Assembly: GCF_038452265.1 (NCBI RefSeq)
Contig: NZ_CP151842.1
Span: 2,356,001 to 2,420,000 of the forward strand
Source: Vibrio diazotrophicus
GTDB taxonomy: Bacteria; Pseudomonadota; Gammaproteobacteria; Enterobacterales; Vibrionaceae
DNA: 64,000 nucleotides
Direction: 5' to 3'
Below are positions 26,433 to 36,454 of the stretch, piece by piece. Position 1 is the stretch's first letter. Each line of letters opens with the position of its first letter. Below the pieces are notes generated by a model. That model searched no databases. It was not told where the DNA came from and saw only the letters and a program-made list of their open reading frames with translations. A program made the position numbers and the translations under genes.

Positions 26433-27170
26433 TTAGTCATTTTGTGTCCAAGAACTTAACTTTGTTCTTAGACGTTGCATAGATTGGCTTAGTATTTGGC
26501 TTACACGGGACTCACTCACACCAATGACTTCACCAATTTCTTTCAAGTTTAACTCTTCATCATAATAGAGCGAAAGTACTAAGGCTTCACGCTCCGGAAG
26601 TGATTTTATTGACTCAACCAATGCTTTACGGAACGATTCATCAGCAACACCTTGGAATGGCGAGTTGTCCTCATCATCATCCAGTGGGGAAATAGCATCG
26701 TCCGAAACACCCAAGTCTTCAATACCGACAATTCGCGAGCAATTAATATCGCTTAATACCGTATGATACTGGTCAAGCGGCATATTTAAGTGCTTTGCGA
26801 CTTCGGCATCGCTGGGATCTCGATTTAGTATTCCTTCTAATTCAGAGATCGCCTGGCTAATTTCTCGGTTATGTCTGTGAACCGAGCGCGGTACCCAGTC
26901 ACCGCGTCGAATATCATCGAGCATAGCTCCACGAATTCGAATTCCTGCGTAGGTTTCAAAGCTAGCGCCTTTACTCCCGTCGTAATTCTTTTGAGCTTCA
27001 AGCAGACCAATCATCCCGGCTTGGATTAAGTCGTCAATCAAAACGTTGGGCGGTAGGCGTCCAATCAAGTGATGTGCAATACGCTTAACCAATACAGAAT
27101 ATTGCTCGATAAACAGCTGCTGGCTGTTCAAAGCTCCATATTGATTGTAGGTAAGCGCTTTATTCACCAA
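26433..27170 (-). CDS. fliA: Flagellar sigma factor FliA (sigma-28)
   Basis: 245 residues. Region 2 contains LIQAGMIGLLEAQKNYD and FETYAGIRIRGAMLDDIRRGDWVPRSV, and region 4 ends with LKEIGEVIGVSESRVSQILSQ, as in FliA. It drives the last class of flagellar genes. The start is GTG 27170, after GAGGAA, and the gene overlaps flhG by 11 bases. Confidence 0.96.
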   Translation of the reverse strand: MVNKALTYNQYGALNSQQLFIEQYSVLVKRIAHHLIGRLPPNVLIDDLIQAGMIGLLEAQKNYDGSKGASFETYAGIRIRGAMLDDIRRGDWVPRSVHRHNREISQAISELEGILNRDPSDAEVAKHLNMPLDQYHTVLSDINCSRIVGIEDLGVSDDAISPLDDDEDNSPFQGVADESFRKALVESIKSLPEREALVLSLYYDEELNLKEIGEVIGVSESRVSQILSQSMQRLRTKLSSWTQND

Positions 27171-28047
27171 ATGGTTCCTCTACTGTTTCTGATCGATTAA
27201 GTAGCCGCTCAACAAAAAATTCTAAATGACCACTTGGTGTTTTCGGTATTGGCCACGTGGTTGCTTTATTCGCCAATGAGCTAATCGCTAAAGATGCGGG
27301 TGAACGCGGAAAAGCATCAACTACGTTGCGCTGTCTTTTCACTGCCTGACGAACATTATCGTCCAGAGGAATACATGCTACGAGTTCAAGGCTGACATTC
27401 AAGAAGCGTTCTGTGACTAATGTCAATTTAGCAAATAATTCCCTACCTTCACGATAACTTCTCACCATGTTTGCAACAATCTTAAATCGTCGAACTTGAT
27501 GTTCTCTGCTTAAAAGTTTGATCAACGCATATGCATCTGTGATTGAAGTCGGCTCATCACACACAACAACCACAACATCTTGTGCTGCACGAGCAAAGCT
27601 GACAACCATATCAGAAATACCGGCTGCTGTATCGACTAAAAGCACGTCCATCTCATCTTCCAGCGTACCAAACGCTCGAATTAAGCCTACATGTTGTGCA
27701 TGTGACAGTTCTGTCATGGACTGCGTACCAGAAGTCGCCGGTATGATCTGAATTCCGTGCGGTCCTTCAGTTATAGCATCTTTTAGCTCACACTCGCCAG
27801 CTAGCACGTGTCCTAGGTTACGCTTTGGACGAATACCGAGCATAACATCGATATTGGCTAGGCCGAGGTCTGCATCCAGAACCATGACTTTTTTACCTTC
27901 GCGGGCCATACAAATAGCCATGCCTAAGGTTACGTTTGATTTGCCCACACCACCTTTACCACCTGTCACTGTAATGACTTTGGTTAGCGATGGCTGAGAT
28001 AAGCGACGTAAGCCGCTTGCTTGGTCATATATCATTTTATTCGTCAT
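27160..28047 (-). CDS. flhG: Flagellar number regulator FlhG (MinD-like ATPase)
   Basis: 295 residues. The N-terminal DQASGLRRL (8-16) is the segment that activates the FlhF GTPase; the deviant Walker A TGGKGGVGKSN follows, then DADLGLANID and LLVDTAAGISD. FlhG limits polar flagellum number and, in Vibrio, restrains the flagellar master regulator. I start at ATG 28047, 13 bp after the flhF stop; a longer frame overlapping flhF is open but lacks family support. ATG 28035 is an alternative. Confidence 0.93.
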   Translation of the reverse strand: MTNKMIYDQASGLRRLSQPSLTKVITVTGGKGGVGKSNVTLGMAICMAREGKKVMVLDADLGLANIDVMLGIRPKRNLGHVLAGECELKDAITEGPHGIQIIPATSGTQSMTELSHAQHVGLIRAFGTLEDEMDVLLVDTAAGISDMVVSFARAAQDVVVVVCDEPTSITDAYALIKLLSREHQVRRFKIVANMVRSYREGRELFAKLTLVTERFLNVSLELVACIPLDDNVRQAVKRQRNVVDAFPRSPASLAISSLANKATTWPIPKTPSGHLEFFVERLLNRSETVEEPFGE

Positions 28048-28060
28048 ATCTGTACGCCGC

Positions 28061-29554
28061 CTAGAATCTCTCTGAATCACTATTCCAATAGTGAGGTTCA
28101 TTTTCTGTCGACTTCTCTAGTAATTCGTTTGCCTTTGCCACCATGTATTTAGGCTGAGCAAGCACAATGTCTTCAGGTACACGTTGTCCATTCGCTATGT
28201 AAGCGACAGGTAGTGAGTTTTGAACTACCACACTGACAAACTCACCTAAGCTCAAACATTCATCGAGCTTAGTCATGATGCAACCTGAAAGAGGAATTCT
28301 TCTAAAGTGTTCGATGGTTTCCTGCAGTACCTTTCTCTGCGCTGTTGCAGGCAGAACAAGGTAGCTGTGAATCACTTCCCCACTCTCTTGCATCAAGGTA
28401 TCTAGCTGTTCGGATAAGCGAACATCACGTTGTCCCATACCAGCGGTATCGACCAAAACGAGTCGGCGATTTCTCAACTGATATATTACTTCGGCTAACT
28501 CTTTGGAATCTTTAGCGACTCTTACAGGACAACCCATAATTCTTCCGTAAATCGACAGCTGTTCATGTGCGCCGATTCGGTAGGTATCTGTCGTTACCAG
28601 TGCAACATTATCGGAGCCAAACTCCATTGCTGCACGAGCTGCAAGCTTAGCCACAGTGGTCGTTTTACCCACCCCGGTCGGACCTAAAAGCGCAACCACA
28701 CCGCCACGTTTTAAGATGTCTTGCTTCACTACGGGTATTTGGTCTGACACTAAGCCCAACAAGGCTTTCCAAGCTTTTGGTGGAGGAGTATCTTCCGGAA
28801 TATAGCAAGCCAATTGGTCAGCTAAATCAAGTGATACACCCATGCGTTCAAGGCGTTTAATCAGCATTGCTCGAAGTGGTTCACGACGTTCAACTTCTTG
28901 CCACATCAGGCCGGATACTTGATGTTCTAAAAGACGACGGATTGAAGTCATCTCTTCACGCATATTTTCTAAATCTTGTGCAGAAACTTTTGCTTCTTCA
29001 GGATGATTGCGCTCAAAGCGAGATGGATCTAAACGCAGTTTACGCTGCTCGCGATTCGTCTCTTCGTCCTCAGCCCAACGACTTACTTTAGATTGCGGTG
29101 CACTTGATTGAGTTGGATGGCTGTTTTCTCTTTGACGCTGTAGTAAAGCAGAAAGAGAATCTTCATTCTCTGCACGGCGAGCGTCTTGTTCGGGCATCGC
29201 GCCATTACTGTACTGCTTGAGCATATTAGCGAAGCGTTGCGTCATTGAGCGACCTTCGGCTGCGCTCGCCTGTAAGCTGACGCGATCTTCTTCCAGCTCA
29301 CGTCGAGCAGGCTGTCTGGTCAAAGATTGAGAAACCTGACTGTTGCTGAATCTTGGTTGGGAGCTGTAAGGCTGTTGAGTTCTCGGCTGTGATACAGCTG
29401 GAGACGCAGACGGCTCACCATCCACGGCCGCCACGATTTCGACACCACCAGCGACTTTTTTATTCGACATGATCACCGCATCCACGCCCAACTCTTCTTT
29501 GACTTGGAGTAGCGCAGTTTTCATATCTTTGGCAAAAAATCGTTTTATTTTCAA
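28061..29554 (-). CDS. flhF: Flagellar pole-targeting GTPase FlhF
   Basis: 497 residues of the SRP GTPase class. An N-terminal basic domain (starting MKIKRFFAKDMKTALLQVKEELG) and a long disordered Gln/Ser/Arg-rich linker precede the NG domain. G1 is GPTGVGKTTTVAKLAARAA; later motifs are TTDTYRIGA, VDTAGMG and TKLDE. It marks the old pole for flagellum assembly. It lies 48 bp downstream of flhA. Confidence 0.96.
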   Translation of the reverse strand: MKIKRFFAKDMKTALLQVKEELGVDAVIMSNKKVAGGVEIVAAVDGEPSASPAVSQPRTQQPYSSQPRFSNSQVSQSLTRQPARRELEEDRVSLQASAAEGRSMTQRFANMLKQYSNGAMPEQDARRAENEDSLSALLQRQRENSHPTQSSAPQSKVSRWAEDEETNREQRKLRLDPSRFERNHPEEAKVSAQDLENMREEMTSIRRLLEHQVSGLMWQEVERREPLRAMLIKRLERMGVSLDLADQLACYIPEDTPPPKAWKALLGLVSDQIPVVKQDILKRGGVVALLGPTGVGKTTTVAKLAARAAMEFGSDNVALVTTDTYRIGAHEQLSIYGRIMGCPVRVAKDSKELAEVIYQLRNRRLVLVDTAGMGQRDVRLSEQLDTLMQESGEVIHSYLVLPATAQRKVLQETIEHFRRIPLSGCIMTKLDECLSLGEFVSVVVQNSLPVAYIANGQRVPEDIVLAQPKYMVAKANELLEKSTENEPHYWNSDSERF

Positions 29555-29602
29555 AGCTGATATCCGTCTTTAACGTGAGGCGAACTAATTATCTAACAAC
29601 AG

Positions 29603-31699
29603 TTAATTACCTACCGCCTGCACAATTCGAATTTGTTTCTCATCAGGTATCTCTTGGTACGAAAGGACACGTAAGTTAGGAATAGTATTTTTCACAAACT
29701 TAGCCAGTGTCGAACGGAGAACACCTGAAGTGAGCAATACCGCTGGCTCACCTTTCAATTCTTGTTCTTGTGTTGCTTGGCTTAATGCCATTTGCAACCT
29801 TTCAGCAAGTCCAGGCTCAATACCCGCAGACTCACCACCTGAAGCTTGCATTGTTTGATGCAATATTTGTTCCAATTCAGGTATCAATGTAATTACAGGT
29901 AGTTCAGGCTCTATTCCATTGATTTCCTGAACGATTAGGCGTTTCAATGATATACGCACAGCCGCTGTGAGGATGTCAGGTTCTTGACTCTTGCTGGCAT
30001 ATTCTGAAAGTGTCTGAACTATCGTTCGAATGTCTCGAATAGGGATGGCTTCATTCAACAAGTTCTGTAGAACTTTCACCACCACACCCAAAGAGAGCTG
30101 ATCAGGCACAAATCCTTCCACCAGCTTCGGTGTCGAACGTCCAAGCATTTCTAGTAAGTTCTGCACTTCTTCGTGACCAAGTAGCTGGGAAGCGTTGTTA
30201 GTTAGCAATTGGCTTAAATGTGTCGCGAGTACGGTTGAGGAGTCTACAACGGTATATCCCAAAGCCTGAGCATGTTCACGTTGGTCTTCACGAATCCAAA
30301 CGGCTTCAAGGCCGAACGCAGGGTCAAAGGTACGTTCACCTTCAATCATTCCGTAGACTTGTCCCGGGTTTATAGCGAGTTCTTGATCGGGGCGAATTTC
30401 CGCTTCACCAGCAGCAACGCCCATTAAGGTAATACGGTAGCTATTCGGTGTAAGTTCTAGGTTGTCACGAATATGCACGGCAGGAATAAGGAAACCAAAG
30501 TCTTGCGATAGCTTTTTACGTACCCCTTTCACACGCTCAAGTAGCTCTCCGCCTTGATCTCTGTCGACCAAAGGAATCAAACGATAACCCACTTCTAAAC
30601 CAATGATATCCACTGGCTGAACATCATCCCAAGAAAGCTCTTTCTGTGAAGGGGCGTCGCCATCCAATGTGGCAGGGAGATTGGTTGTTTCTTCTTTTGC
30701 TGCTTTCTGTTTGCGTTGAATCCAGTATGCGGAACCACCCGCAATTGTTGCCAGTAGTAAAAAAGCAAAATGCGGCATTCCCGGAACAATACCCATAACA
30801 CCGAGTATTACAGCAGTAATCATCAGCGCTTTCGGGTTATCAAACAGTTGGAAGATAACCTGCTCACCCATATCTTCATCGGTATTTTGACGCGTTACCA
30901 TGATTGCTGCGCCAATAGAAAGCAATAACGACGGGATCTGAGCGACTAAGCCATCACCGATTGTTAATAGGGTGTAGATTTCAATTGCTTCGCTAAAGCC
31001 CAAACCATATTGAGCCATACCGATAGATAAACCACCGATAATGTTAATAAACAGGATTAGAATACCAGCGATGGCATCCCCTTTAACGAACTTAGAAGCA
31101 CCGTCCATCGAACCATAGAAATCCGCTTCTTTGGTTACTTCAAAACGGCGGGTACGCGCTTGTTCTTGATCAATCAAGCCTGCGTTTAAGTCGGCGTCAA
31201 TCGCCATCTGTTTACCGGGTAAAGCGTCCAAGGTAAAGCGAGCACTAACTTCAGAAATACGCCCCGCACCTTTGGTGACAACCATAAAGTTGATGATCAT
31301 CAGGATGAGGAACACCACCAGACCAACGGCGTAGTTGCCACCAATTACCACACTACCAAACGCCTCAATAACGTTACCTGCGGCGTTGCCTCCTTCATGA
31401 CCTTTCAGCAAAACCACACGTGTTGAAGCTACGTTCAAGGCTAAGCGAAGCAAAGTTGCAATAAGCAGTACTGTCGGGAATGCGGCGAAATCCAGAGGTC
31501 TACGGGTATAAACCGTCACTAACAACACTACCATCGACAACGCGATATTGAAGGTAAAAAATAAGTCCAACAAAAAGGCAGGAATCGGTAAAACGACCAT
31601 GCCAAGAGTCGCAAGCACCATAATAGGAGCGCCAATCGCTGGCATGCTGCGCTGTGGAATGGAAGGTAACTTATCCGCAAATGGCAGAGTAAACTTCAT
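29603..31699 (-). CDS. flhA: Flagellar export gate protein FlhA
   Basis: 698 residues. Eight membrane helices fill the first 320 residues, with the FHIPEP-type loop near FMVVTKGAGRISEVSARFTLDALPGKQ; a linker and the large cytoplasmic ring domain follow. It is the export gate for flagellar substrates. It is the first gene of the long minus-strand operon that runs to the DUF2802 gene, and a sigma-54 promoter lies about 120 bp upstream. Confidence 0.96.
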   Translation of the reverse strand: MKFTLPFADKLPSIPQRSMPAIGAPIMVLATLGMVVLPIPAFLLDLFFTFNIALSMVVLLVTVYTRRPLDFAAFPTVLLIATLLRLALNVASTRVVLLKGHEGGNAAGNVIEAFGSVVIGGNYAVGLVVFLILMIINFMVVTKGAGRISEVSARFTLDALPGKQMAIDADLNAGLIDQEQARTRRFEVTKEADFYGSMDGASKFVKGDAIAGILILFINIIGGLSIGMAQYGLGFSEAIEIYTLLTIGDGLVAQIPSLLLSIGAAIMVTRQNTDEDMGEQVIFQLFDNPKALMITAVILGVMGIVPGMPHFAFLLLATIAGGSAYWIQRKQKAAKEETTNLPATLDGDAPSQKELSWDDVQPVDIIGLEVGYRLIPLVDRDQGGELLERVKGVRKKLSQDFGFLIPAVHIRDNLELTPNSYRITLMGVAAGEAEIRPDQELAINPGQVYGMIEGERTFDPAFGLEAVWIREDQREHAQALGYTVVDSSTVLATHLSQLLTNNASQLLGHEEVQNLLEMLGRSTPKLVEGFVPDQLSLGVVVKVLQNLLNEAIPIRDIRTIVQTLSEYASKSQEPDILTAAVRISLKRLIVQEINGIEPELPVITLIPELEQILHQTMQASGGESAGIEPGLAERLQMALSQATQEQELKGEPAVLLTSGVLRSTLAKFVKNTIPNLRVLSYQEIPDEKQIRIVQAVGN

Positions 31700-31820
31700 A
31701 GGCCTATAAACTATTCGTTAATACTAAAATTGAAGAATTCGGTTTGAAGTATTTAGTTTGCTGATTTCACAAAGCCAAGCTCGCAAAAAGCCTCTAAATG
31801 ACAACACTTTAGCCAGAGGA

Positions 31821-31836
31821 TGCAATATTCAGTCCA
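31821..31836 (-). promoter_or_regulatory. Sigma-54 promoter of the flhA operon
   Basis: On the minus strand TGGACTGAATATTGCA has GG at -24 and GC at -12 with exactly ten bases between, and matches the TGG-N8-TTGCA pattern. It lies about 122-137 bp upstream of the flhA start. Sigma-54 control with FlrA/FlrC-type activators is known for this operon class in Vibrio; no activator site was identified here. Confidence 0.65.
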
Positions 31837-31905
31837 TGCTAATGCGCCAAATTAATGGCTGCTTATTAGAAGACAGCGAATATCAATCACCAAAATTTCT
31901 AGAGA

Positions 31906-31932
31906 CAAAAAAGGCCACCTTGCGGCAGCCTC
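31906..31932 (-). terminator. Terminator after sixA
   Basis: On the minus strand AGGCTGCC and GGTGGCCT form an 8-bp stem with G-U pairs around GCAA (31912-31931), followed by six Ts. It isolates sixA from the flhA promoter. Confidence 0.8.
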
Positions 31933-31948
31933 AGCATGTTTTGTTCGA

Positions 31949-32416
31949 TTAGGGATGGATATTCCACACCAGCTCACCTTTGCGAGCGGCGACATCATAA
32001 TCAATACAGACTAATCCGGAAGTCGGAAACATAGGTGCAACCATTCCCGGAACAAACTCAGAAACCAAATACCCAACTAAAGGTAAATGCGACACCAACA
32101 GTACAGATGTCAGGTTTTCAGCTTCAATACAAGCAGCTACGAACTCGAAAACATCTTCTGACTGACCATATGGCGTTATCTCTTCACACACTTCAACCAT
32201 GTCTGCCGAAAAGTGTTGCGATATCTCTTGCCAAGTTTGTTGAGCGCGCAAGTAAGGGCTCACAAAGACTTTGTCTATATGGGTAATGTTCTTCTGAATC
32301 ACGCCGGCTCTGGCTACAGCGACAGACTCATTCCGACCTCTATCCGTCAAGGCTCGCTCTGCATCACTGGCAGCATAATGCTGGGCTTCTCCGTGACGCA
32401 TAATAAAAATTTTCAT
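31949..32416 (-). CDS. sixA: Phosphohistidine phosphatase SixA
   Basis: 155 residues of the histidine phosphatase superfamily. The catalytic MRHGEA begins at residue 6 (H8), and VSPYLRAQQTW and VSHLPLVGYL carry the other active-site Arg and His. SixA removes phosphate from protein histidines, for example on nitrogen-PTS or hybrid kinase proteins. I start at ATG 32416, where MKIFIMRHG begins, with AAGGT upstream; an upstream extension is open but not family-like. Confidence 0.92.
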   Translation of the reverse strand: MKIFIMRHGEAQHYAASDAERALTDRGRNESVAVARAGVIQKNITHIDKVFVSPYLRAQQTWQEISQHFSADMVEVCEEITPYGQSEDVFEFVAACIEAENLTSVLLVSHLPLVGYLVSEFVPGMVAPMFPTSGLVCIDYDVAARKGELVWNIHP

Positions 32417-32792
32417 CTTTTTTACCTTAGGTTTAATGCAGTCTGTTGCTGCTTGGCGGCGATTATAATCACCTTTTACCCTACTTCGCGACCACTTTTG
32501 CCGCAATTTGTGAGTCCTTTATATTACGCAACTCTCATGCCATCTATCTCCGTTGAGTCTAGGCTTACTCATCGCATTTATCTCTTAACGAACTCAAATT
32601 AGGGTTAATTTCAAAACTATCAGTCTGTTAAAAACCCAGTGAAAAGACTAAAATGACAATGTGTTATTAAAAGTTCCAAGTTTATAAGCGCTCTCGTTTA
32701 TAAATATCCAGCTCATAAAAACCCGATCTCGTATTTGCGGTAAGTAGTATCAGCGCCATACTTAAGATCTCGTGCTACTCCGGAGATTCTCT
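32417..32792. other. Divergent intergenic region between sixA and the M16 protease
   Basis: 376 bp that must contain two divergent promoters. GTTTATAA occurs twice as a direct repeat (32680-32687 and 32696-32703), 16 bp apart, about 90-110 bp before the protease start; it could be a binding site or promoter element, without further support. Nothing else stands out. Confidence 0.35.
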
Positions 32793-35570
32793 GTGCACAT
32801 AAGTCCTAATGATTCAAACCGCTATCGACACTTCACTCTGCCAAATGCGCTGAGGGTGCTGTTGATCCAAGATGAAAGTGCGCAAAAATCTGCTGCTGCA
32901 CTTGCGGTCAACGTAGGACATTTTGATGACCCTGTTGATCGCCAAGGTATGGCTCACTATCTTGAGCACATGTTGTTTTTGGGAACAAAGGCGTACCCGA
33001 AAGTTGGTGATTTTCAAAGTTTTATCAGCCAGCACGGTGGCAGTAATAACGCTTGGACAGGAACAGAGCACACCTGTTATTTCTTCGACGTAACAACCAG
33101 CACATTCGAAAAAGCGCTTGACCGATTTAGTCAATTTTTTGCCGCGCCTTTATTCAATGAAGAAGCGTTAGACAAAGAGCGCCACGCTGTCGATTCAGAG
33201 TACAAGTTAAAGCTCAATGACGACTCTCGCCGCTTATATCAGGTACAAAAAGAGACGGTTAACCCACGCCATCCGTTTGCAAAATTCTCCGTCGGCAATA
33301 TCGAGACATTAGGTGACAGAGAAGGAAAATCGATCCGCGAAGAAATTATTGCGTTTCATGCCGAGCAGTATTCGTCGGACATCATGACGCTGACGCTTAT
33401 GGGTCCACAAACTCTCGATGAGATGGAACAATGGGTCAAAGAGAAGTTTTCAACCATTGAAAACAAACACCGTCGCGGAAAATCAATCAGTAAACCGTTT
33501 GTCACACCTGAACAAACAGGCATTACTATTAGAGTCGAACCGTTAAAAGAAATTCGTAAGTTGGTAATGAACTTCCCCATGGCTAACGTGGATGCTCATT
33601 ATCCTTACAAGCCCTTGTCTTACTTTGCGCATTTAATCGGTTATGAAGGTGAAGGCAGCTTACTGTTAGCATTGAAAGACAAAGGCTGGATTACGTCACT
33701 TTCAGCGGGTGGCGGTGCCAGTGGTAGCAATTATCGCGAATTCTCTATCAGTTGCACTCTGACGGCAAAAGGCTTGAAAAAGACAGACGAAATCATTCAG
33801 GCACTGTTTCAATATATCCGAATGATTGAAGAGCAAGGCTTGGAGGAGTGGCGTTACCTTGAGAAACGTGCGGTATTGGAATCGGCGTTCCGCTTCCAAG
33901 AAACAAATCGTCCTATGGATATTGTCAGCCATTTAGTCGTCAATATGCAGCATTACGCTGCTGAAGATACCATTTATGGCGACTACCTGATGAGAGGTTA
34001 CGATGAGGCGTTGCTAAGAAGTTTTCTGCCTTATTTGTCGCCAGAAAACCTTCGGGTCACTGTCATTGCCCAAGGACAGCATTACGATAAAGAAGCCAAC
34101 TGGTACTTTACACCCTATTCTGTCGAGCCTTTTAGCGAGGAACAACAGAACATCTACCGTACGAATGACAAGACGTGGCCGTTGACTCTGCCGCCTCAAA
34201 ACCCGTTTATCTGTTACGATCTTGATCCTAAACCGGTTGTCGATGCGCAGCCACAACCACAGATATTGCAAGACTTACCTGGCTTCCGTTTATGGCACAT
34301 GCAGGATGCGGAATTTCGTGTACCAAAAGGCGTGATTTACATCGCCATTGATAGCCCGCACTCCGTCGCGAATGTGCAAAACATAGTGAAAACACGTCTT
34401 TGTGTTGAGATGTTTTTAGATTCTTTGGCGAAAGAGACCTACCAAGCAGAAATTGCCGGTATGGGTTACAACATGTATGCCCATCAAGGTGGTGTAACGC
34501 TATCCATCTCTGGTTTCAGTCAGAAGCAACCTCAGTTGATGGAAATGATCTTGTCTAAATTCGCCGAGCGTAGTTTCAGCCCTAAACGCTTCGACACCAT
34601 CAAGCAACAAATGCTACGAAACTGGCGTAATGCGGCTCACGACAAACCCATTTCTCAGTTGTTTAGTAATATGACGGGGCTATTGCAGCCTAATAATCCG
34701 CCGTATCCAGCTTTGCTTGAAGCGTTAGAAGCAATAGAAGTTGACGACTTGGCTGAGTTCGTCGATTTGATTCTTGCCAACTTGCATGTCGAGATGTTTG
34801 TTTACGGTGACTGGCAAACACAAGACGCGCACGATATGGCAGAAGTGCTCAAAGATGCATTAAGAGTACAAAACCAAACTTACGAAGAATCTCTCCGCCC
34901 TCTTGTTATGTTGGGTAACAGCGGAACTTTCCAGCGTGAACTGAACTGTAACCAAGATGATTCAGCGGTTGTGGTTTACTATCAGTGTGAAGATACAGAA
35001 CCACGCAGCATCGCGCTCTATTCGCTGGCGAATCACTTGATGTCAGCCACCTTCTTTCATGAAATTCGTACCAAACAGCAGTTGGGATACATGGTTGGGA
35101 CGGGCAACATGCCAATGAACCGTCATCCGGGTCTGGTACTTTATGTTCAGTCACCGAATGCAGCGCCAAGCGATCTCATTTTTTCAATTGATGAGTTTCT
35201 GAATGCTTTTTATCTGGTTCTGCTTGAACTGAATGATTACGAATGGCATAGCAGTAAACGCGGCTTGTGGAATCAAATTGCTACGCCAGATCCAACACTC
35301 AGAACACGCGCACAACGCTTATGGGTCGCGATCGGCAATAAAGATTGGGACTTCAATCAACGGGATATCGTACTTGAAGAGCTCAAACACCTGAGCAAAT
35401 CCGATATGATTCGTTTCGTGGTTAATACACTTAAACCAAGAACGGCCAACCGACTCATTATGCATACGCTTGGCAATGCTCATCAGGACTGTGAACCGCT
35501 TCATTTAGGACTGGAAATTGGATCAACGGAAGAATTCCAGCTCAGACCAAAAGCGTACGATATCGGCTAG
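32793..35570 (+). CDS. M16 family zinc protease (protease III/insulinase-like)
   Basis: 925 residues, close to the E. coli protease III length. The inverted zinc motif HYLEH at 55-59 gives H55, H59 and catalytic E58, and the third ligand is E136, 77 residues after H59 as in the family. Four homologous M16 domains follow in order. I chose GTG 32793, with GGAG seven bases upstream. Unlike E. coli PtrA I see no signal peptide, so this enzyme is probably cytoplasmic. Substrates are unknown; related enzymes degrade small peptides. It stands alone. Confidence 0.9.
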   Translation: MHISPNDSNRYRHFTLPNALRVLLIQDESAQKSAAALAVNVGHFDDPVDRQGMAHYLEHMLFLGTKAYPKVGDFQSFISQHGGSNNAWTGTEHTCYFFDVTTSTFEKALDRFSQFFAAPLFNEEALDKERHAVDSEYKLKLNDDSRRLYQVQKETVNPRHPFAKFSVGNIETLGDREGKSIREEIIAFHAEQYSSDIMTLTLMGPQTLDEMEQWVKEKFSTIENKHRRGKSISKPFVTPEQTGITIRVEPLKEIRKLVMNFPMANVDAHYPYKPLSYFAHLIGYEGEGSLLLALKDKGWITSLSAGGGASGSNYREFSISCTLTAKGLKKTDEIIQALFQYIRMIEEQGLEEWRYLEKRAVLESAFRFQETNRPMDIVSHLVVNMQHYAAEDTIYGDYLMRGYDEALLRSFLPYLSPENLRVTVIAQGQHYDKEANWYFTPYSVEPFSEEQQNIYRTNDKTWPLTLPPQNPFICYDLDPKPVVDAQPQPQILQDLPGFRLWHMQDAEFRVPKGVIYIAIDSPHSVANVQNIVKTRLCVEMFLDSLAKETYQAEIAGMGYNMYAHQGGVTLSISGFSQKQPQLMEMILSKFAERSFSPKRFDTIKQQMLRNWRNAAHDKPISQLFSNMTGLLQPNNPPYPALLEALEAIEVDDLAEFVDLILANLHVEMFVYGDWQTQDAHDMAEVLKDALRVQNQTYEESLRPLVMLGNSGTFQRELNCNQDDSAVVVYYQCEDTEPRSIALYSLANHLMSATFFHEIRTKQQLGYMVGTGNMPMNRHPGLVLYVQSPNAAPSDLIFSIDEFLNAFYLVLLELNDYEWHSSKRGLWNQIATPDPTLRTRAQRLWVAIGNKDWDFNQRDIVLEELKHLSKSDMIRFVVNTLKPRTANRLIMHTLGNAHQDCEPLHLGLEIGSTEEFQLRPKAYDIG

Positions 35571-35636
35571 ATTCCAATGAAATAAGGAGTTGTGTAATAC
35601 AACTCCTTACTTTGACTTAGTGTGATTTAGGGGCAG

Positions 35637-36230
35637 TTACTGTTCTGATTCAACAATATTTTTTAGCGAATGAGGGTGTAACTTAATACACACGCCCTGC
35701 CACTTGAAGGCCACTGTCGGATTATTCAATCGCTCACCTTCACCCTTGGGACTGGATAGCTTCACTTTGACACCTTTGTCTGCAAGTTTGCCCCAGTTCA
35801 AGGCAAGATCAGGAAATACCTGTTTCAAATGCGCCAGATAGTCATCGGCTGTTTGCGCTTCTGATGGCACGACAAATTCCACATGTTCCCAACTTTGATC
35901 AGGGTAAATCTTACCTTCTGCGGGATAAGGCAGCTCTAAACACTCAATATGCCAACTTTTAATCACCAAAGGTTGGTTAAATGCGATAACAATAATTGGA
36001 CGACCATTGATTTGGGTTTGAGAAATCACTTCCCCTTCTTGAGCCCAAGCTTGGTGCGCCAACTTTGCCAATTCCAACTCATTGATCCGCATGGCAATAT
36101 GATCAAGTTGATAGGCCGATAAATCTATCTGCAATACAGTCGTTATTTGCTGAATTTTTTCGATAAAATTTTCTAAGTTTTGTTTCATCTGATTAGGATG
36201 AAGACCTGCATCTAGCAATGGCTGAAGCAT
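35637..36230 (-). CDS. yecM: YecM-like VOC-fold protein
   Basis: 197 residues, matching E. coli YecM in length and in the motifs LDHIAMR, NGRPI, ELPYPAEGKIYPDQSWEHVEFV and SSPKGEGERL. The fold is that of the vicinal oxygen chelate group, with H44 in DHI and the WEH histidine as likely metal ligands. Its function has not been established. I keep ATG 36230, because the DHI motif then sits where it does in E. coli; ATG 36188 is the alternative. It converges on the M16 protease. Confidence 0.85.
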   Translation of the reverse strand: MLQPLLDAGLHPNQMKQNLENFIEKIQQITTVLQIDLSAYQLDHIAMRINELELAKLAHQAWAQEGEVISQTQINGRPIIVIAFNQPLVIKSWHIECLELPYPAEGKIYPDQSWEHVEFVVPSEAQTADDYLAHLKQVFPDLALNWGKLADKGVKVKLSSPKGEGERLNNPTVAFKWQGVCIKLHPHSLKNIVESEQ

Positions 36231-36454
36231 TTTACGCGTCCAAAATAATGATTTTTCACCGATACTATCAAAAGCACGCGGAAAAGTAGTAAATTTCGCA
36301 GTTTCTTCCCTATAAGCGCGCCAATAAAATTGTTATTATGTGCGCCAATTTATGAACTAGATCAAGATATGCATTCACTATTGTCTGGTGATTTACAACC
36401 GTGTAGTGATTTTTATGCATACGCAACCAATTCCCAGAATTGAAGGACACCCAA

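Noticed and set aside
31758..31952. 64-codon plus-strand frame upstream of flhA
   Set aside because: It overlaps the sigma-54 promoter and the sixA terminator on the other strand, has no good ribosome-binding site and no recognisable similarity.
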